64,000 nucleotides of DNA from the NCBI GenBank assembly GCA_903884535.1, contig CAISEZ010000072.1, positions 1 to 64,000 of the forward strand. Reading direction: 5' to 3'. The DNA comes from an uncultured Verrucomicrobia subdivision 3 bacterium (GTDB lineage Bacteria > Verrucomicrobiota > Verrucomicrobiia > Limisphaerales > UBA11358). Every line of letters begins with the position of its first letter. Positions within the stretch are counted from its first letter, which is position 1. Made by a program: the position numbers and the translations under genes. The notes under the pieces were generated by a model. The model saw only the letters and a list, made by a program, of their open reading frames with translations, was not told where the DNA came from and did not search any database. This document shows positions 1 through 7,978 of the stretch, piece by piece.

Positions 1-35
1 AAGCTGCCTTGGGATTTCAACTGCGGGTTTTAGGA

Positions 36-1094
36 TCAATCCTGTTTGTTGAACACGCGGTGCGCCACGCGGTCACTCTTGCGGCGGTGTTGCCAGCCGG
101 CTTGTTTCTCGGATTCGCGAAGGTAGCTGATCTCCAGTTGGAGTTTGACGAAGCTTTCGTGCCGTTCGCGGGGCAGCGTGCCGGCGGCGACGGCGGCGAG
201 CACGGCGCACTCTTTCTCCTGCGTGTGCGTGCAATCGCGGAAATGGCAGCCGGGCGCGAGCGCTTCGATTTCGGGAAACGTTTCCTTGGCGCCCTGCGTT
301 GCGTCCCAGATGTGAAATTCGCGCATGCCGGGCGTGTCAATGACCACGCCGCCCTTGGACAGAAAAATCATCTCGCGCCACGAGGTCGTGTGCCGGCCCT
401 TGGCGTCCTGCTCGCGCACTTCCACGGTCGGCATCAGGTCTTCGCCGTAAAGACGGTTGATGAGGCTGGATTTACCGACGCCGGAAGTGCCGATGAAGAC
501 AACGGTGTCGCCCGATTTGATGAGCGCGGCCAATTTTTTCACGCCACGGCCGGTGAGCGCGCAAACCGCAAGCACGAGCGCATCGCCGGCCACGCGAGTG
601 GCTTCGGCGAGTTTGGCGTCGAGGTCGTCGCACAAATCTATTTTGTTCAGGACAACCACCGGCAGCGCGCCGCTTTCATGTGCCATGACGAGCATGCGTT
701 CCAACCGCGCGGCGTTAAACGTCGAGTCGGCGGCGGTCACAAGAAAAACCGTTTCAATATTCGTGGCGAGAATTTGTGCGGCGGTGTCGCGGCCGCTGGT
801 CTTGCGGACAATTTTTGTCGTGCGCGGAAGAATCGCCTGGATCATGGCTTTCTCCTCGTTGGGCACGAGCTTTACCGCCACCCAATCGCCGACCTTCGGA
901 AGTTTGGAATGATCGCCGCGCGCTTCGTGAATCAGCTTGCCGATGATCTGCGCGGTAAGTTCGGCGTCCACGGTCCAGATGCGGTAAAAATGCTTGTCCT
1001 CCACCGCGACGCGCGCCGGGAGAAACCCCCTGGCGAGGTAAGGCGCGAACTGGCCGTCGCGCTCCGCGTTCCAGCCCAGCTTGGTCAGGGCCAT
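36..1094 (-). CDS. rsgA: Ribosome small-subunit-dependent GTPase RsgA (YjeQ family)
   Basis: Cytoplasmic circularly permuted GTPase acting in late maturation of the 30S subunit. The motif order is the permuted one: NKID (G4, residues 150-153) comes before the P-loop GTSGVGKSS (202-210) and DTPG (G3, 253-256). A Cys/His cluster at about 283-296 (C283, H284, C288, H290, C296) is the zinc site typical of the family. An OB-fold-like N-terminal part precedes the G domain. At 352 residues the length is normal. The ATG at 1094 has no clear ribosome-binding site, as for many genes here. It lies 27 bases downstream of the thioesterase gene on the same strand. Confidence 0.95.
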   Translation of the reverse strand: MALTKLGWNAERDGQFAPYLARGFLPARVAVEDKHFYRIWTVDAELTAQIIGKLIHEARGDHSKLPKVGDWVAVKLVPNEEKAMIQAILPRTTKIVRKTSGRDTAAQILATNIETVFLVTAADSTFNAARLERMLVMAHESGALPVVVLNKIDLCDDLDAKLAEATRVAGDALVLAVCALTGRGVKKLAALIKSGDTVVFIGTSGVGKSSLINRLYGEDLMPTVEVREQDAKGRHTTSWREMIFLSKGGVVIDTPGMREFHIWDATQGAKETFPEIEALAPGCHFRDCTHTQEKECAVLAAVAAGTLPRERHESFVKLQLEISYLRESEKQAGWQHRRKSDRVAHRVFNKQD

Positions 1095-1121
1095 AAGGAA
1101 AAAGTTGATGCGCTCATGCGT

Positions 1122-1517
1122 TCATCCCGATTTCGCCTTCACCCGGCGGCTGAAACTTTCCATGCGGACGACGGCGCGTTTGTGCAGGCCGCGCACGATG
1201 ACTTCGTGCGCATCGCGGGCTTCGATCTGGAAAGTGATTTTGCGATCTTCAACCGCGATGACTTGCGCGCGGCAATGAATCGTCTGGCCCACCGGCGTCG
1301 GGGCAAGGTGGCGAATGTCAATTTCGAGACCCACGGAACGCTCATCGGCTTCGAGATGCGACGCGAGCGCATGGCGCGCGGTGCGTTCGAGAAACTGAAG
1401 GATGTGCGGCGTGGATACGACGGCAGGCATGCCATCGCCGTGAAATTCCACGGCGTGCTTCATATCCGTGGGGATAGCGAGTTCGCCGATTTCACCGATT
1501 CTGGGACGCGATTTCAT
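1122..1517 (-). CDS. Hotdog thioesterase, FlK (fluoroacetyl-CoA thioesterase)-like
   Basis: A 131-residue single-domain hotdog thioesterase. The catalytic triad known from FlK (Thr42, Glu50, His76) has exact counterparts at Thr36, Glu44 and His70 with the same spacing of 8 and 26 residues. The ATG at 1517 is preferred over a GTG two codons upstream. It probably hydrolyses a small acyl-CoA. The true substrate is unknown, and fluoroacetyl-CoA activity should not be assumed because related proteins are widespread housekeeping thioesterases. It sits just downstream of the mdh terminator and upstream of rsgA. Confidence 0.8.
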   Translation of the reverse strand: MKSRPRIGEIGELAIPTDMKHAVEFHGDGMPAVVSTPHILQFLERTARHALASHLEADERSVGLEIDIRHLAPTPVGQTIHCRAQVIAVEDRKITFQIEARDAHEVIVRGLHKRAVVRMESFSRRVKAKSG

Positions 1518-1523
1518 TTGCAC

Positions 1524-1560
1524 AAAAAAGCGGCAACCCCGCAGCCTGCGAGATTGCCGC
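1524..1560 (-). terminator. Rho-independent terminator after mdh
   Basis: Seven-base arms GCGGCAA (1530-1536) and TTGCCGC (1554-1560) form a hairpin. On the minus strand the stem is followed directly by six T (the A run at 1524-1529). It lies 14 bases past the stop codon of mdh and just before the start of the thioesterase gene, so it separates the two transcripts. Confidence 0.75.
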
Positions 1561-1573
1561 CGTGATTCAAAAC

Positions 1574-2569
1574 TTATTTCGGGAGCAAATCAGCGACGAG
1601 CGATTTTTCCTCCTTCAATTCGTTTTCCGTCGCGGCGATTTTCGCCTTGCTGAAATCGTTGAGCGGCACGCCTTGGACGATCTCAAAATCCGTGCCGTTG
1701 CTGCGGATCGGATAGCTGAAGATCAAACCTTTTTCGATGCCATAGCTGCCGTCGGAATGCACGCCCACGCTGAACCAGTCACCGACCGGCGTCGGATGCG
1801 TGAGCTTGTAAACCGTGTTCACGGCGGCATTGGCAGCGCTGGCGGCGCTGCTCAAGCCGCGCGCCTTGATGATGGCGGCACCGCGCTGTTGCACAGTGGT
1901 GATGAAATCTTTTTCCAACCATTCCGTGTGGCTGATGACTTCGGGCACCGGACGACCATTGATCTTCGTGTTGTAGAAATCGGGAAACATCGTGGCGCTG
2001 TGGTTGCCCCAGATGGCGAGGTTGGTGACGGCGGTGACGTCCACGCTGGCTTTCTGCGCGAGCTGCGACTTGGCGCGGTTTTCGTCGAGCGCGGTCATGG
2101 CGAAGAAACGATTCTTCGGCACACCGGGCGCGTTGTTCGCGGCGATGAGCGAGTTGGTGTTGCACGGATTGCCGACGACGAGCACGCGGATGTCGCTGGC
2201 GGCGTTTTTGGCAATCGCGTTGCCCTGGCCGGTGAAAATTTTACCGTTGATGCCGAGCAAATCTTTTCGCTCCATGCCGGCCTTGCGCGGCACGGCGCCG
2301 ACGAGCAGCGCCCAATTCACGCCTTTGAAACCTTCGTCGAGGTTCGAGGTCGGCACCAAACCTTTGAGCAGCGGGAAGGCGCAGTCGTCGAGTTCCATGC
2401 AAACGCCATTCAGCGCGGCCATGGCTTTTTCATCGGGCACTTCGATGAGGTGCAGGATGACCGGCTGATCCGGACCGAAAGCGGCACCGGAAGCAATGCG
2501 GAAAAGAAGTGAATAACCGATCTGGCCGGCCGCGCCGGTAATCGCCACGCGAAGAGGAGCTTTGTTCAT
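1574..2569 (-). CDS. mdh: NAD-dependent malate dehydrogenase
   Basis: TCA-cycle enzyme interconverting malate and oxaloacetate. The 331-residue protein belongs to the cytosolic-type MDH branch. The Rossmann signature GAAGQIG is at 12-18, substrate-binding arginines are near 95 and 101, NPCNTN is at 133-138, the DENR segment with catalytic Asp/Arg is at 162-165, and catalytic His190 lies in IWGNHS. The ATG at 2569 puts the Rossmann fold eight residues in, as usual; an upstream ATG at 2590 is possible. It ends at a strong terminator, so it is probably monocistronic. It diverges from the riboswitch-led operon. Confidence 0.95.
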   Translation of the reverse strand: MNKAPLRVAITGAAGQIGYSLLFRIASGAAFGPDQPVILHLIEVPDEKAMAALNGVCMELDDCAFPLLKGLVPTSNLDEGFKGVNWALLVGAVPRKAGMERKDLLGINGKIFTGQGNAIAKNAASDIRVLVVGNPCNTNSLIAANNAPGVPKNRFFAMTALDENRAKSQLAQKASVDVTAVTNLAIWGNHSATMFPDFYNTKINGRPVPEVISHTEWLEKDFITTVQQRGAAIIKARGLSSAASAANAAVNTVYKLTHPTPVGDWFSVGVHSDGSYGIEKGLIFSYPIRSNGTDFEIVQGVPLNDFSKAKIAATENELKEEKSLVADLLPK

Positions 2570-2719
2570 AAAAGTATTTTGGAAGGACATTATGCGAATG
2601 CTGGCGTTTTGACGCAAGTTTTCCGCGCGGACAAAAATTGTCTTGGATTAAATTTATTTTGGCGTTAAAAAGGAACTGTTCTTTGAAAGCGGCGGAAACA
2701 GTTCCGCCCAAAATCACAG

Positions 2720-2853
2720 TCAAATGTCTGGGAACCCGGTGTAAATCCGGGACGGTTGCGCCACTGTAACGGCTACAAACTCCCAATGCCACCAAGCGAA
2801 AGCATGGGAAGGCGGGAGTGAGGTTTGAAGCCTAAGTCAGGATACCGGTTTGA
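2720..2853 (+). promoter_or_regulatory. Cobalamin (B12) riboswitch aptamer
   Basis: The conserved core is visible: GGGAACCCGGTGTAAATCC at about 2730-2748, then GCGCCACTGTAACGG around 2758-2772, and a B12-box-like segment GAAGCCTAAGTCAGGATACC at 2828-2847. TCAAA (2720-2724) and TTTGA (2849-2853) can close the outer P1 helix. The loop-rich region at 2775-2820 (ACTCCCAATGCC against GGCGGGAGT) forms the peripheral arm. It lies on the plus strand about 230 bases ahead of the secreted-protein gene and in front of a terminator, so it most likely lowers expression when B12 is abundant. Confidence 0.9.
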
Positions 2854-2866
2854 TTGCGCTCGTCGC

Positions 2867-2886
2867 GGCCGAAGGAAACTTCGGCC
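2867..2886 (+). other. Perfect GAAA-tetraloop hairpin in the B12 leader
   Basis: GGCCGAAG (2867-2874), loop GAAA, CTTCGGCC (2879-2886): eight perfect base pairs, 13 bases after the P1 helix. It has no U run, so it is a structural or antiterminator-linked element rather than a terminator. Confidence 0.7.
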
Positions 2887-2951
2887 AACTTCTCCGCAAA
2901 GAGAAGGATGAGGCCAGCCCGACGATCTGTTTTCGTCAGGATTCGCTGAAT

Positions 2952-2990
2952 GCCTTCATTCCCCGTTTTGCCGGAATTGGAGGCTTTTTT
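2952..2990 (+). terminator. Riboswitch-controlled intrinsic terminator
   Basis: Arms GCCTTCATTCC (2952-2962) and GGAATTGGAGGC (2973-2984) pair over 11 positions with one bulge and one G-U pair. They are followed at once by TTTTTT (2985-2990). It stands about 100 bases after the B12 aptamer and 90 bases before the downstream start codon, the right place for a transcription-attenuation expression platform. Confidence 0.7.
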
Positions 2991-3080
2991 ATTTTAGCCT
3001 GCAAACTCCGCGCTGGTCTCTCAACCAAAAACCGTTCCGTGAATTTTTTATTCGCGGAATAAAATTGAAAGATCAGTTAA

Positions 3081-4085
3081 ATGAAAATCCGTTCGCTGGC
3101 CCTCGCCAGCCTGTTCGTCGTGTCCGCCGTGTCCGCCTCGACCGTCTCCATCACCGAAAACTTTACCCATGATCCGGCGACGGATGGGTGGCAGGCTTTT
3201 GGCGACACCAATCTTTTCCATTGGGATTCCGCGAATCAAAACCTGGCCGTCACTTGGGATTCCTCGCAGCCAAACAGCTATTTTTATCACCCGCTAGGCA
3301 CGACGTTGACGAGCACGAATAATTTCATGTTGGCGTTCGACTTTCAGATCAACGACATCACCAGCGGGTTGGAATCGGATTACCCATCCACGTTTCAGCT
3401 GGCCATCGGACTGCTGAACAATGGGGAGGCCACCGGCAATGGGTTTATCATCGGCAGCGGTTATCAGGCGGCCGACGTAGTCGAATTTGACTATTTTCCA
3501 GCGTTCAGTGGCTACAACGCGTCCGTGAGCACGCCGATCATTTCAAGTGAAAATAATTTCGCCAATATCGGCTTTGACGTGCCGCTGACGCTGTCGCCCG
3601 GGGTGCATTATCACGCAGTCATGACCTACACGGCGATCAATCAGACGTTGCACACCACGCTTTCCAGCAATGGCGTGCCGGTGGGGCCGCTGCAGGACAC
3701 CACGCTCGGTGCCGGCTTTGACGATTTCAATGTGGATACGATTTCCATCAACAGCTACAGCCAGGCGGGCCAGGACACCTCCGTTCATACGAACGCGGAT
3801 GGCAGCACGGTCATCTATGCCGGTTCGGTTCTCGCGCACGGGACAGTGGGTAAGATGTCTTTTGGCACACCGCTGCCGGTGGTCAACGTGCTGGCCGCCG
3901 CGCCGGGCAATGTCCAGATCGGCGGCACGACCAACTGGATCTTCACGCTCGAACGCACGGCGGATTTTCAATCGTGGACCGATGTGTCCGTGCCGGCGTC
4001 CGGTGTGAATGGCGCGATGACCTTGACCGATACCAATCCGCCGACGGATAAAGCTTTCTATCGAGTCCGTGCCGATCTGCCATGA
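3081..4085 (+). CDS. Secreted beta-sandwich (LamG-like) protein under B12 riboswitch control
   Basis: A 334-residue exported protein with a Sec signal peptide at about residues 1-19. The body ([16 protein letters not shown] onward) looks like a concanavalin A/LamG-type jelly roll rich in Thr, Ser, Asn and aromatic residues. The C-terminal 50 residues ([14 protein letters not shown] to FYRVRADLP) are a small module also seen at the ends of other secreted proteins in this window. No catalytic motif is recognised. Its stop overlaps the next start (ATGA, 4082-4085), so it is translationally coupled to the CWC-prepilin gene. The riboswitch suggests a role in binding or acquiring cobalamin, or in a B12-replaceable process; this is inference. 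There is no good ribosome-binding site. Confidence 0.75.
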   Translation: MKIRSLALASLFVVSAVSASTVSITENFTHDPATDGWQAFGDTNLFHWDSANQNLAVTWDSSQPNSYFYHPLGTTLTSTNNFMLAFDFQINDITSGLESDYPSTFQLAIGLLNNGEATGNGFIIGSGYQAADVVEFDYFPAFSGYNASVSTPIISSENNFANIGFDVPLTLSPGVHYHAVMTYTAINQTLHTTLSSNGVPVGPLQDTTLGAGFDDFNVDTISINSYSQAGQDTSVHTNADGSTVIYAGSVLAHGTVGKMSFGTPLPVVNVLAAAPGNVQIGGTTNWIFTLERTADFQSWTDVSVPASGVNGAMTLTDTNPPTDKAFYRVRADLP

Positions 4086-5071
4086 CGTTGCCATTTTTCA
4101 ATCCGGCGGATTGCCCGCTGTGCGGCGGCGCGAACGCTTGCCAGCTTTGTTCGCCCGCCGCCTACAAGGGCCGTTGCTGGTGCGCCCACGAGGAAATCCC
4201 CGCCGAACTCCTCGCCCGGGTGCCGGAAAATCTGCGCCAACGCGCCTGCATCTGTCGCGGTTGCGTCGAAAAATTCCAGCTGAAAAAAAAACACTCCATT
4301 TCCTATTCGCCCCAGGCGGCGCGCCGCGCACCGGCGTTCACCTTGATTGAGCTGCTCGTGGTCATTGCCATCATCGCCATCCTGACGGCCATGTTGCTAC
4401 CGGTTCTGGGCCGGGCCAAGGCAACTGCCAAACGCGCCGATTGCGTGAACAACCTCCGCCAGTTGGGCATCGCCACGCAGATTTATTGGAGCGACTACGC
4501 CGAAACCAGTTTCAGCTATAATTTCGGCGCGACCAATTACGGGCAGATTTACTGGTTCGGCTGGCTGGGCCCGGGAGCCGAGGGACAACGAACGTTCGCC
4601 CTGTCGTATGGGGCGTTGTATCCTTATTTAAACGGCAGCGACGTGCGGCTCTGTCCGGCCTTATATGCGGGCATGCCGCAGTTCAAGTCAAAAGGCACCA
4701 ACGTCATTTTCAGCTACGGCTGCAATGCCTATGTGTTTGGCGGCCCGGGCCAGACGGCGGTGAATACCAGCAAGATTTCTCATCCCGCTGGCACCGCGCT
4801 CTTCGCCGACACCGCGCAGGTGAATAATTTTCAGGCACCCGCCTCGCACAACAATCCGTTGGTAGAAGAATGGTATTACTTTGATCTAGAATTGAACTAT
4901 GCCAGCCCGAACAATTATCCCAACGGCCATTTCCGCCACGCGCAAAAGGCGAACGTGAACTTTGCCGACGGGCATGTGGATTTGGAGAAGCCGGTGGCGG
5001 GTTCGATTGACCCGCGGCTGCCCGCGCAAAACATCGGCCAGTTGCGCCCGGAAATTTTGACAGTGCCTTAA
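4082..5071 (+). CDS. Cysteine-rich CWC domain fused to a prepilin-like protein
   Basis: A 329-residue protein of two parts. Residues 1-66 form a Cys-rich CWC-type domain (PF14375-like) with nine Cys at 11, 14, 20, 23, 32, 34, 56, 58 and 61, including the C-W-C at 32-34; it probably binds metal. Residues 86-110 are a type IV prepilin/pseudopilin N-terminus (cleavage after A85, FTLIELLVV, Glu at +5). The C-terminal part, with FADGHVDLE near the end, is typical of Verrucomicrobia and Planctomycetes pseudopilins. A leader of 85 residues is abnormally long. The two parts are joined by nine consecutive A (4283-4291), so the fusion could reflect slippage, a sequencing error, or true gene fusion. It is coupled to the gene upstream by ATGA. 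Confidence 0.75.
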   Translation: MTLPFFNPADCPLCGGANACQLCSPAAYKGRCWCAHEEIPAELLARVPENLRQRACICRGCVEKFQLKKKHSISYSPQAARRAPAFTLIELLVVIAIIAILTAMLLPVLGRAKATAKRADCVNNLRQLGIATQIYWSDYAETSFSYNFGATNYGQIYWFGWLGPGAEGQRTFALSYGALYPYLNGSDVRLCPALYAGMPQFKSKGTNVIFSYGCNAYVFGGPGQTAVNTSKISHPAGTALFADTAQVNNFQAPASHNNPLVEEWYYFDLELNYASPNNYPNGHFRHAQKANVNFADGHVDLEKPVAGSIDPRLPAQNIGQLRPEILTVP

Positions 5072-5132
5072 CGAGGCTAATAGGCCAACTTCGCCGGTTT
5101 TACGGACTTGGATTGAAAACTGAAGTTGTGAA

Positions 5133-6014
5133 TTAAATCTGGGCTGGCAATTTTTCGGGTTTGCGATTTGTCAATTTCAAACCTAAAAAATAAAATAGTA
5201 ATCCCACCACAATTAAACTGATGCTTAAACGGAGAGTGGAATTGTGCAGTTCTTGGCTGTTGGAAAAATGTTGTTGCACAAAATTTTTAATCGCCGCCGC
5301 AGCGTGTTCGCCCAATTTTCCATTGTCGTCTGAATGGCCGTGATGTTTTTCCAAGGCCACGCCCAGCAAAGGAATGCCATGTAATAAAAAATACATTCCA
5401 GCCATCATAAATGACATTCCAGCAATTGGGAACGGCTTGCTTTGAATTGGTTTAGCCGGTTCCTTTAACAAGACTATTTCAAAATCTAAGCCGGCTTCAT
5501 TTCGCTTTACTTCAAAACAACTCGCCAAATCCGTTGCTTGCGAAGATTGTTCCAAGACCATCATCCAAAATGGCCGCTCTGATTGCTTTCGCTTTTTTAA
5601 GTCGCGAAGATAAATGGTCAGCTTTTGACTGTCAGGCAATTCGGGAATTGGTTCAAACTGAAATCGTGCGATATTTTTCCACGGCACAATACCATTCTTG
5701 GCCGGACTGACTACAATCCGCTTGTCTTTGATTCTCAAAATTCTTTTGGAACGGTGTCGCCAGCGAACCTGAATTTCAATAAGCGGCCACATCGCCGCTG
5801 TAAAAATAAAAAGCCCACCCATGAGATCAGCAATAAATTCCAAATTGAGCTTATCGCGAAGCCACGCCGCTGTAACTCCCATTTCAAAATAACATGCCCA
5901 GATAAAGCACCATATTGGCAGAACAATTTTAAATTGCCGCCGGCGCCATGCCCACGACAACGGGATGGACGAATCTACAAACCTGTTGAATTCCGGTTTC
6001 TGTTCAACGGTCAT
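5133..6014 (-). CDS. Hypothetical membrane protein
   Basis: A 293-residue protein of no family I recognise. It has hydrophobic segments near residues 30-50 and 60-85, and two more in the C-terminal half (about 195-220 and 260-282). A soluble, mostly charged middle region (about 90-190) resembles a PH-like or DUF-type cytosolic fold. The His-rich stretch KHHGHSDDNG follows the third segment. The region is visibly more A+T-rich than its neighbours, which hints at a different origin. It runs the same way as the PfkB kinase, with an 11-base gap, so it may be the last gene of that transcript. Confidence 0.6.
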   Translation of the reverse strand: MTVEQKPEFNRFVDSSIPLSWAWRRRQFKIVLPIWCFIWACYFEMGVTAAWLRDKLNLEFIADLMGGLFIFTAAMWPLIEIQVRWRHRSKRILRIKDKRIVVSPAKNGIVPWKNIARFQFEPIPELPDSQKLTIYLRDLKKRKQSERPFWMMVLEQSSQATDLASCFEVKRNEAGLDFEIVLLKEPAKPIQSKPFPIAGMSFMMAGMYFLLHGIPLLGVALEKHHGHSDDNGKLGEHAAAAIKNFVQQHFSNSQELHNSTLRLSISLIVVGLLFYFLGLKLTNRKPEKLPAQI

Positions 6015-6025
6015 GCCATAAAATT

Positions 6026-6925
6026 TTAAAACTTCGTCAACTTTTCCAGCTCCTTCACGCGCTTCTCGATGTCGGCGCGCTTGGTTTTCGTCGTGGTGTT
6101 CAGACCAAAACCTTCGCAGCAGAACGACGCGGTGACGCTGCCATAAACCATCGCACGACGGATGTTCGTGTCAATTGAACCTTTGGCTGTGGCGAGGTAG
6201 CCCATCATGCCGCCGACGAAGGAATCGCCCGCACCGGTCGGGTCTTCCACTGTGTGCAACGGATAAGCGGGACAGATGAAAACGCCTTTCGGGCCGGACA
6301 AAACCGAGCCATGCGAACCTTTTTTGATGATGACGTATTTCGGCCCGAGCTTGTGGATTTTTTTCAGCGCCACAAAAATGTTGTCTTCCTTGGTGAGCAA
6401 TTCCGCCTCGCTGTCGTTCAGCACGAAACCGTCCACGCGTTTGAGCAACTTGAGCAGGTCGGCGAGCGCGATGTTCAGCCACAGGTCCATCGAGTCGGCC
6501 ACGACAAACTTCGGCTTCTTCATCTGGTCGAGGACGCTGAGCTGCAGCGCCGGCGCGATGTTGCCCAGCAGAACAAAAGCCGTGTTCTGATAGGCCGTCG
6601 GCAGCTTCGGCGTGAAGGTTTCGATCACGCCCAGTTCCGTCGCCAGCGTGCGGCGGTTGTTCATGTTGACCTCGTATTCGCCGGACCAATGGAATGTTTT
6701 TCCGGGCAGAATCTGCAAGCCAGCAAGGTCAATTTTGTGCCGGCGATAAAGCTCGATGTATTTCTTCGGAAAATCCTCGCCCACGCCGCCGACCAGTTTC
6801 ACCGGCGAGAAAAAGCTCGCCGCGACCGCCGCGTGGCTGGCCGAACCGCCGAGCAGGCGCGGGTTTTTCTTGGTGGGAGTTTTGATGGAATCGAGTGCCG
6901 TGGTGCCGACGATAAGAACGCTCAT
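6026..6925 (-). CDS. PfkB-family carbohydrate/nucleoside kinase
   Basis: A cytoplasmic ribokinase-type kinase of 299 residues. The N-terminal glycine-rich signature GGSASHAAVAAS is at about 26-37. The C-terminal PfkB signature DPTGAGDSFVGG, with the catalytic Asp, is at about 230. The substrate cannot be read from sequence; candidates are ribose, adenosine or another sugar. It is followed by the small membrane-protein gene on the same strand. The ATG at 6925 gives the normal family start close to the first beta strand. Confidence 0.9.
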   Translation of the reverse strand: MSVLIVGTTALDSIKTPTKKNPRLLGGSASHAAVAASFFSPVKLVGGVGEDFPKKYIELYRRHKIDLAGLQILPGKTFHWSGEYEVNMNNRRTLATELGVIETFTPKLPTAYQNTAFVLLGNIAPALQLSVLDQMKKPKFVVADSMDLWLNIALADLLKLLKRVDGFVLNDSEAELLTKEDNIFVALKKIHKLGPKYVIIKKGSHGSVLSGPKGVFICPAYPLHTVEDPTGAGDSFVGGMMGYLATAKGSIDTNIRRAMVYGSVTASFCCEGFGLNTTTKTKRADIEKRVKELEKLTKF

Positions 6926-6974
6926 GCTGATATAATTTTTAGGTTTGGTTATTAATTTTAAGTTGAAACCGCTT

Positions 6975-7358
6975 TCACTTTTTCTGGATCAATTCGATTT
7001 CGTAGCCTTCCGGCGCGTCAATGAAGGCAAACGTCGTTCCGGCCGAACTGGTGATCGGGCCGTCGGAATATTTCAGACCATGCGCGACGAGGTGCTTTTC
7101 AAAGGCCGCGAGATCGTCCACTTCGAACGCCAAGTGCGTGAGGTCCGGCTGGACCTGCACCTGGCCAGCGGCGGGAAAGCTGCACAGCTCGATCAATTCC
7201 TCGCTGCCCGCCGTTTTTAAGAAAACGAGTTCCGAGCCACGCGGCGATTTGTGCCGCTTGATTTCGGTCAGGCCGAGCACGTCGCAATAAAATTTCACCG
7301 TGCGCTCCAGATCGTTCACGCGGTAGCGCGTGTGCAGGAGTTTGCCGACTTTATTCAT
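6975..7358 (-). CDS. Glyoxalase I / VOC-family protein
   Basis: A 127-residue VOC metalloenzyme resembling lactoylglutathione lyase (GloA), which converts the hemithioacetal of methylglyoxal and a thiol to the thioester. The beginning LLHTRYRVNDLERTVKFY and the end GYEIELI match the GloA signatures. Metal ligands expected from the family are visible: His near 9, Glu in LIELCSF, His in LTHLAFEV, and Glu in YEIELI. Length is typical. It diverges from nusB across an 80-base gap that should contain both promoters. Confidence 0.85.
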   Translation of the reverse strand: MNKVGKLLHTRYRVNDLERTVKFYCDVLGLTEIKRHKSPRGSELVFLKTAGSEELIELCSFPAAGQVQVQPDLTHLAFEVDDLAAFEKHLVAHGLKYSDGPITSSAGTTFAFIDAPEGYEIELIQKK

Positions 7359-7438
7359 GCGCGGAGAATAGCGCGGGAAATTTGGCCGCGCAATTTTTCA
7401 TTTCCTGTCCGCGGTTTTATGCGGCACTATGATTCAAT

Positions 7439-7939
7439 ATGGGTAAACGACGCGAAGCGCGCGAACGCGCGGTCCAATTTCTGTTTCAGCACGATCTGAA
7501 TCCACCGGAAAATCTTGAGCTGGAACTCTCGACGTTCTGGAATTCCCAGCGCGCCGCCGCCATCGAGGATGAAAAAGGCCACGCCAAATGGGGCGAAGTC
7601 ACCGAGCTGCCGCCGCCCACGGTCGAGGAGGCCGAAATGCGCCTGTTCGCCGAGCCGCTCATCCGCGGCGTGATCCAACACCGCGACGCGATTGACGAGA
7701 AGATCAAGGGCCATGCGAAGAACTGGGATTTTCACCGCATCGCCGCCGTGGACCGCAACATCATGCGCCTTGCCATTTACGAGATGCTGCACCGCGAGGA
7801 CATTCCGCCCGCCGTCAGCATCAATGAGGCGGTGGACATCGCCAAAAAGTTTTCCACCGAAGACAGCGGCAAATTCGTGAACGGCATCCTGGATAAAATC
7901 CGCAGTGAGATTCTCCGGCCGGCGAGAACCGTGAAATAG
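7439..7939 (+). CDS. nusB: Transcription antitermination factor NusB
   Basis: All-helical RNA-binding protein that acts with NusE(S10) in antitermination and rRNA synthesis. The 166-residue protein shows the standard start GKRREARERAVQFLFQ and the C-terminal core DRNIMRLAIYEML / PPAVSINEAVDIAKKFSTEDSGKFVNGILDKI. An insertion near residues 33-60 is somewhat longer than in E. coli. The TAG stop at 7937-7939 overlaps the first bases of a heptamer repeat array, so the array begins exactly at the gene end. Confidence 0.93.
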   Translation: MGKRREARERAVQFLFQHDLNPPENLELELSTFWNSQRAAAIEDEKGHAKWGEVTELPPPTVEEAEMRLFAEPLIRGVIQHRDAIDEKIKGHAKNWDFHRIAAVDRNIMRLAIYEMLHREDIPPAVSINEAVDIAKKFSTEDSGKFVNGILDKIRSEILRPARTVK

Positions 7940-7969
7940 TCCAAAGCCCAAAGTCTAAAGTCCAAAGTC
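7938..7969 (+). repeat. Heptamer array, left arm (AGTCCAA x4)
   Basis: Four 7-bp units (AGTCCAA, AGCCCAA, AGTCTAA, AGTCCAA) plus a partial AGTC. The array starts within the nusB stop codon and ends 10 bases before the S23 gene. Its reverse complement occurs as four perfect units on the other side of that gene (8391-8418). Confidence 0.9.
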
Positions 7970-7978
7970 ACCGAGTTC

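Larger units (their letters stand above)
2570..3080 (+). promoter_or_regulatory. Non-coding region between mdh and 3081: B12 leader with hairpins
   Basis: This 511-base stretch holds no convincing gene. Upstream of the aptamer two hairpins compete for the same bases: GGAACTGTT (2672-2680) with AACAGTTCC (2697-2705), or GGCGGAA (2691-2697) with TTCCGCC (2702-2708). Downstream are a perfect 8-bp GAAA-tetraloop hairpin (2867-2886), a 6-bp hairpin (2889-2906), a terminator (2952-2990), and a 10-bp hairpin TTCCGTGAAT/ATTCGCGGAA (3035-3059) just before the start codon. No clear promoter hexamers were identified. The mdh promoter must also lie in the 5-prime part on the other strand. Confidence 0.7.

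Noticed and set aside
9-1565. A 518-codon open frame on the plus strand opposite rsgA and the thioesterase gene
   Set aside because: It is the mirror of two well-supported genes on the other strand; its protein shows no domain and typical Arg/His-rich shadow composition.
2850-3062. A 70-codon open frame within the B12 leader
   Set aside because: It starts in the P1 helix and runs through the leader hairpins and terminator; no protein-like pattern.
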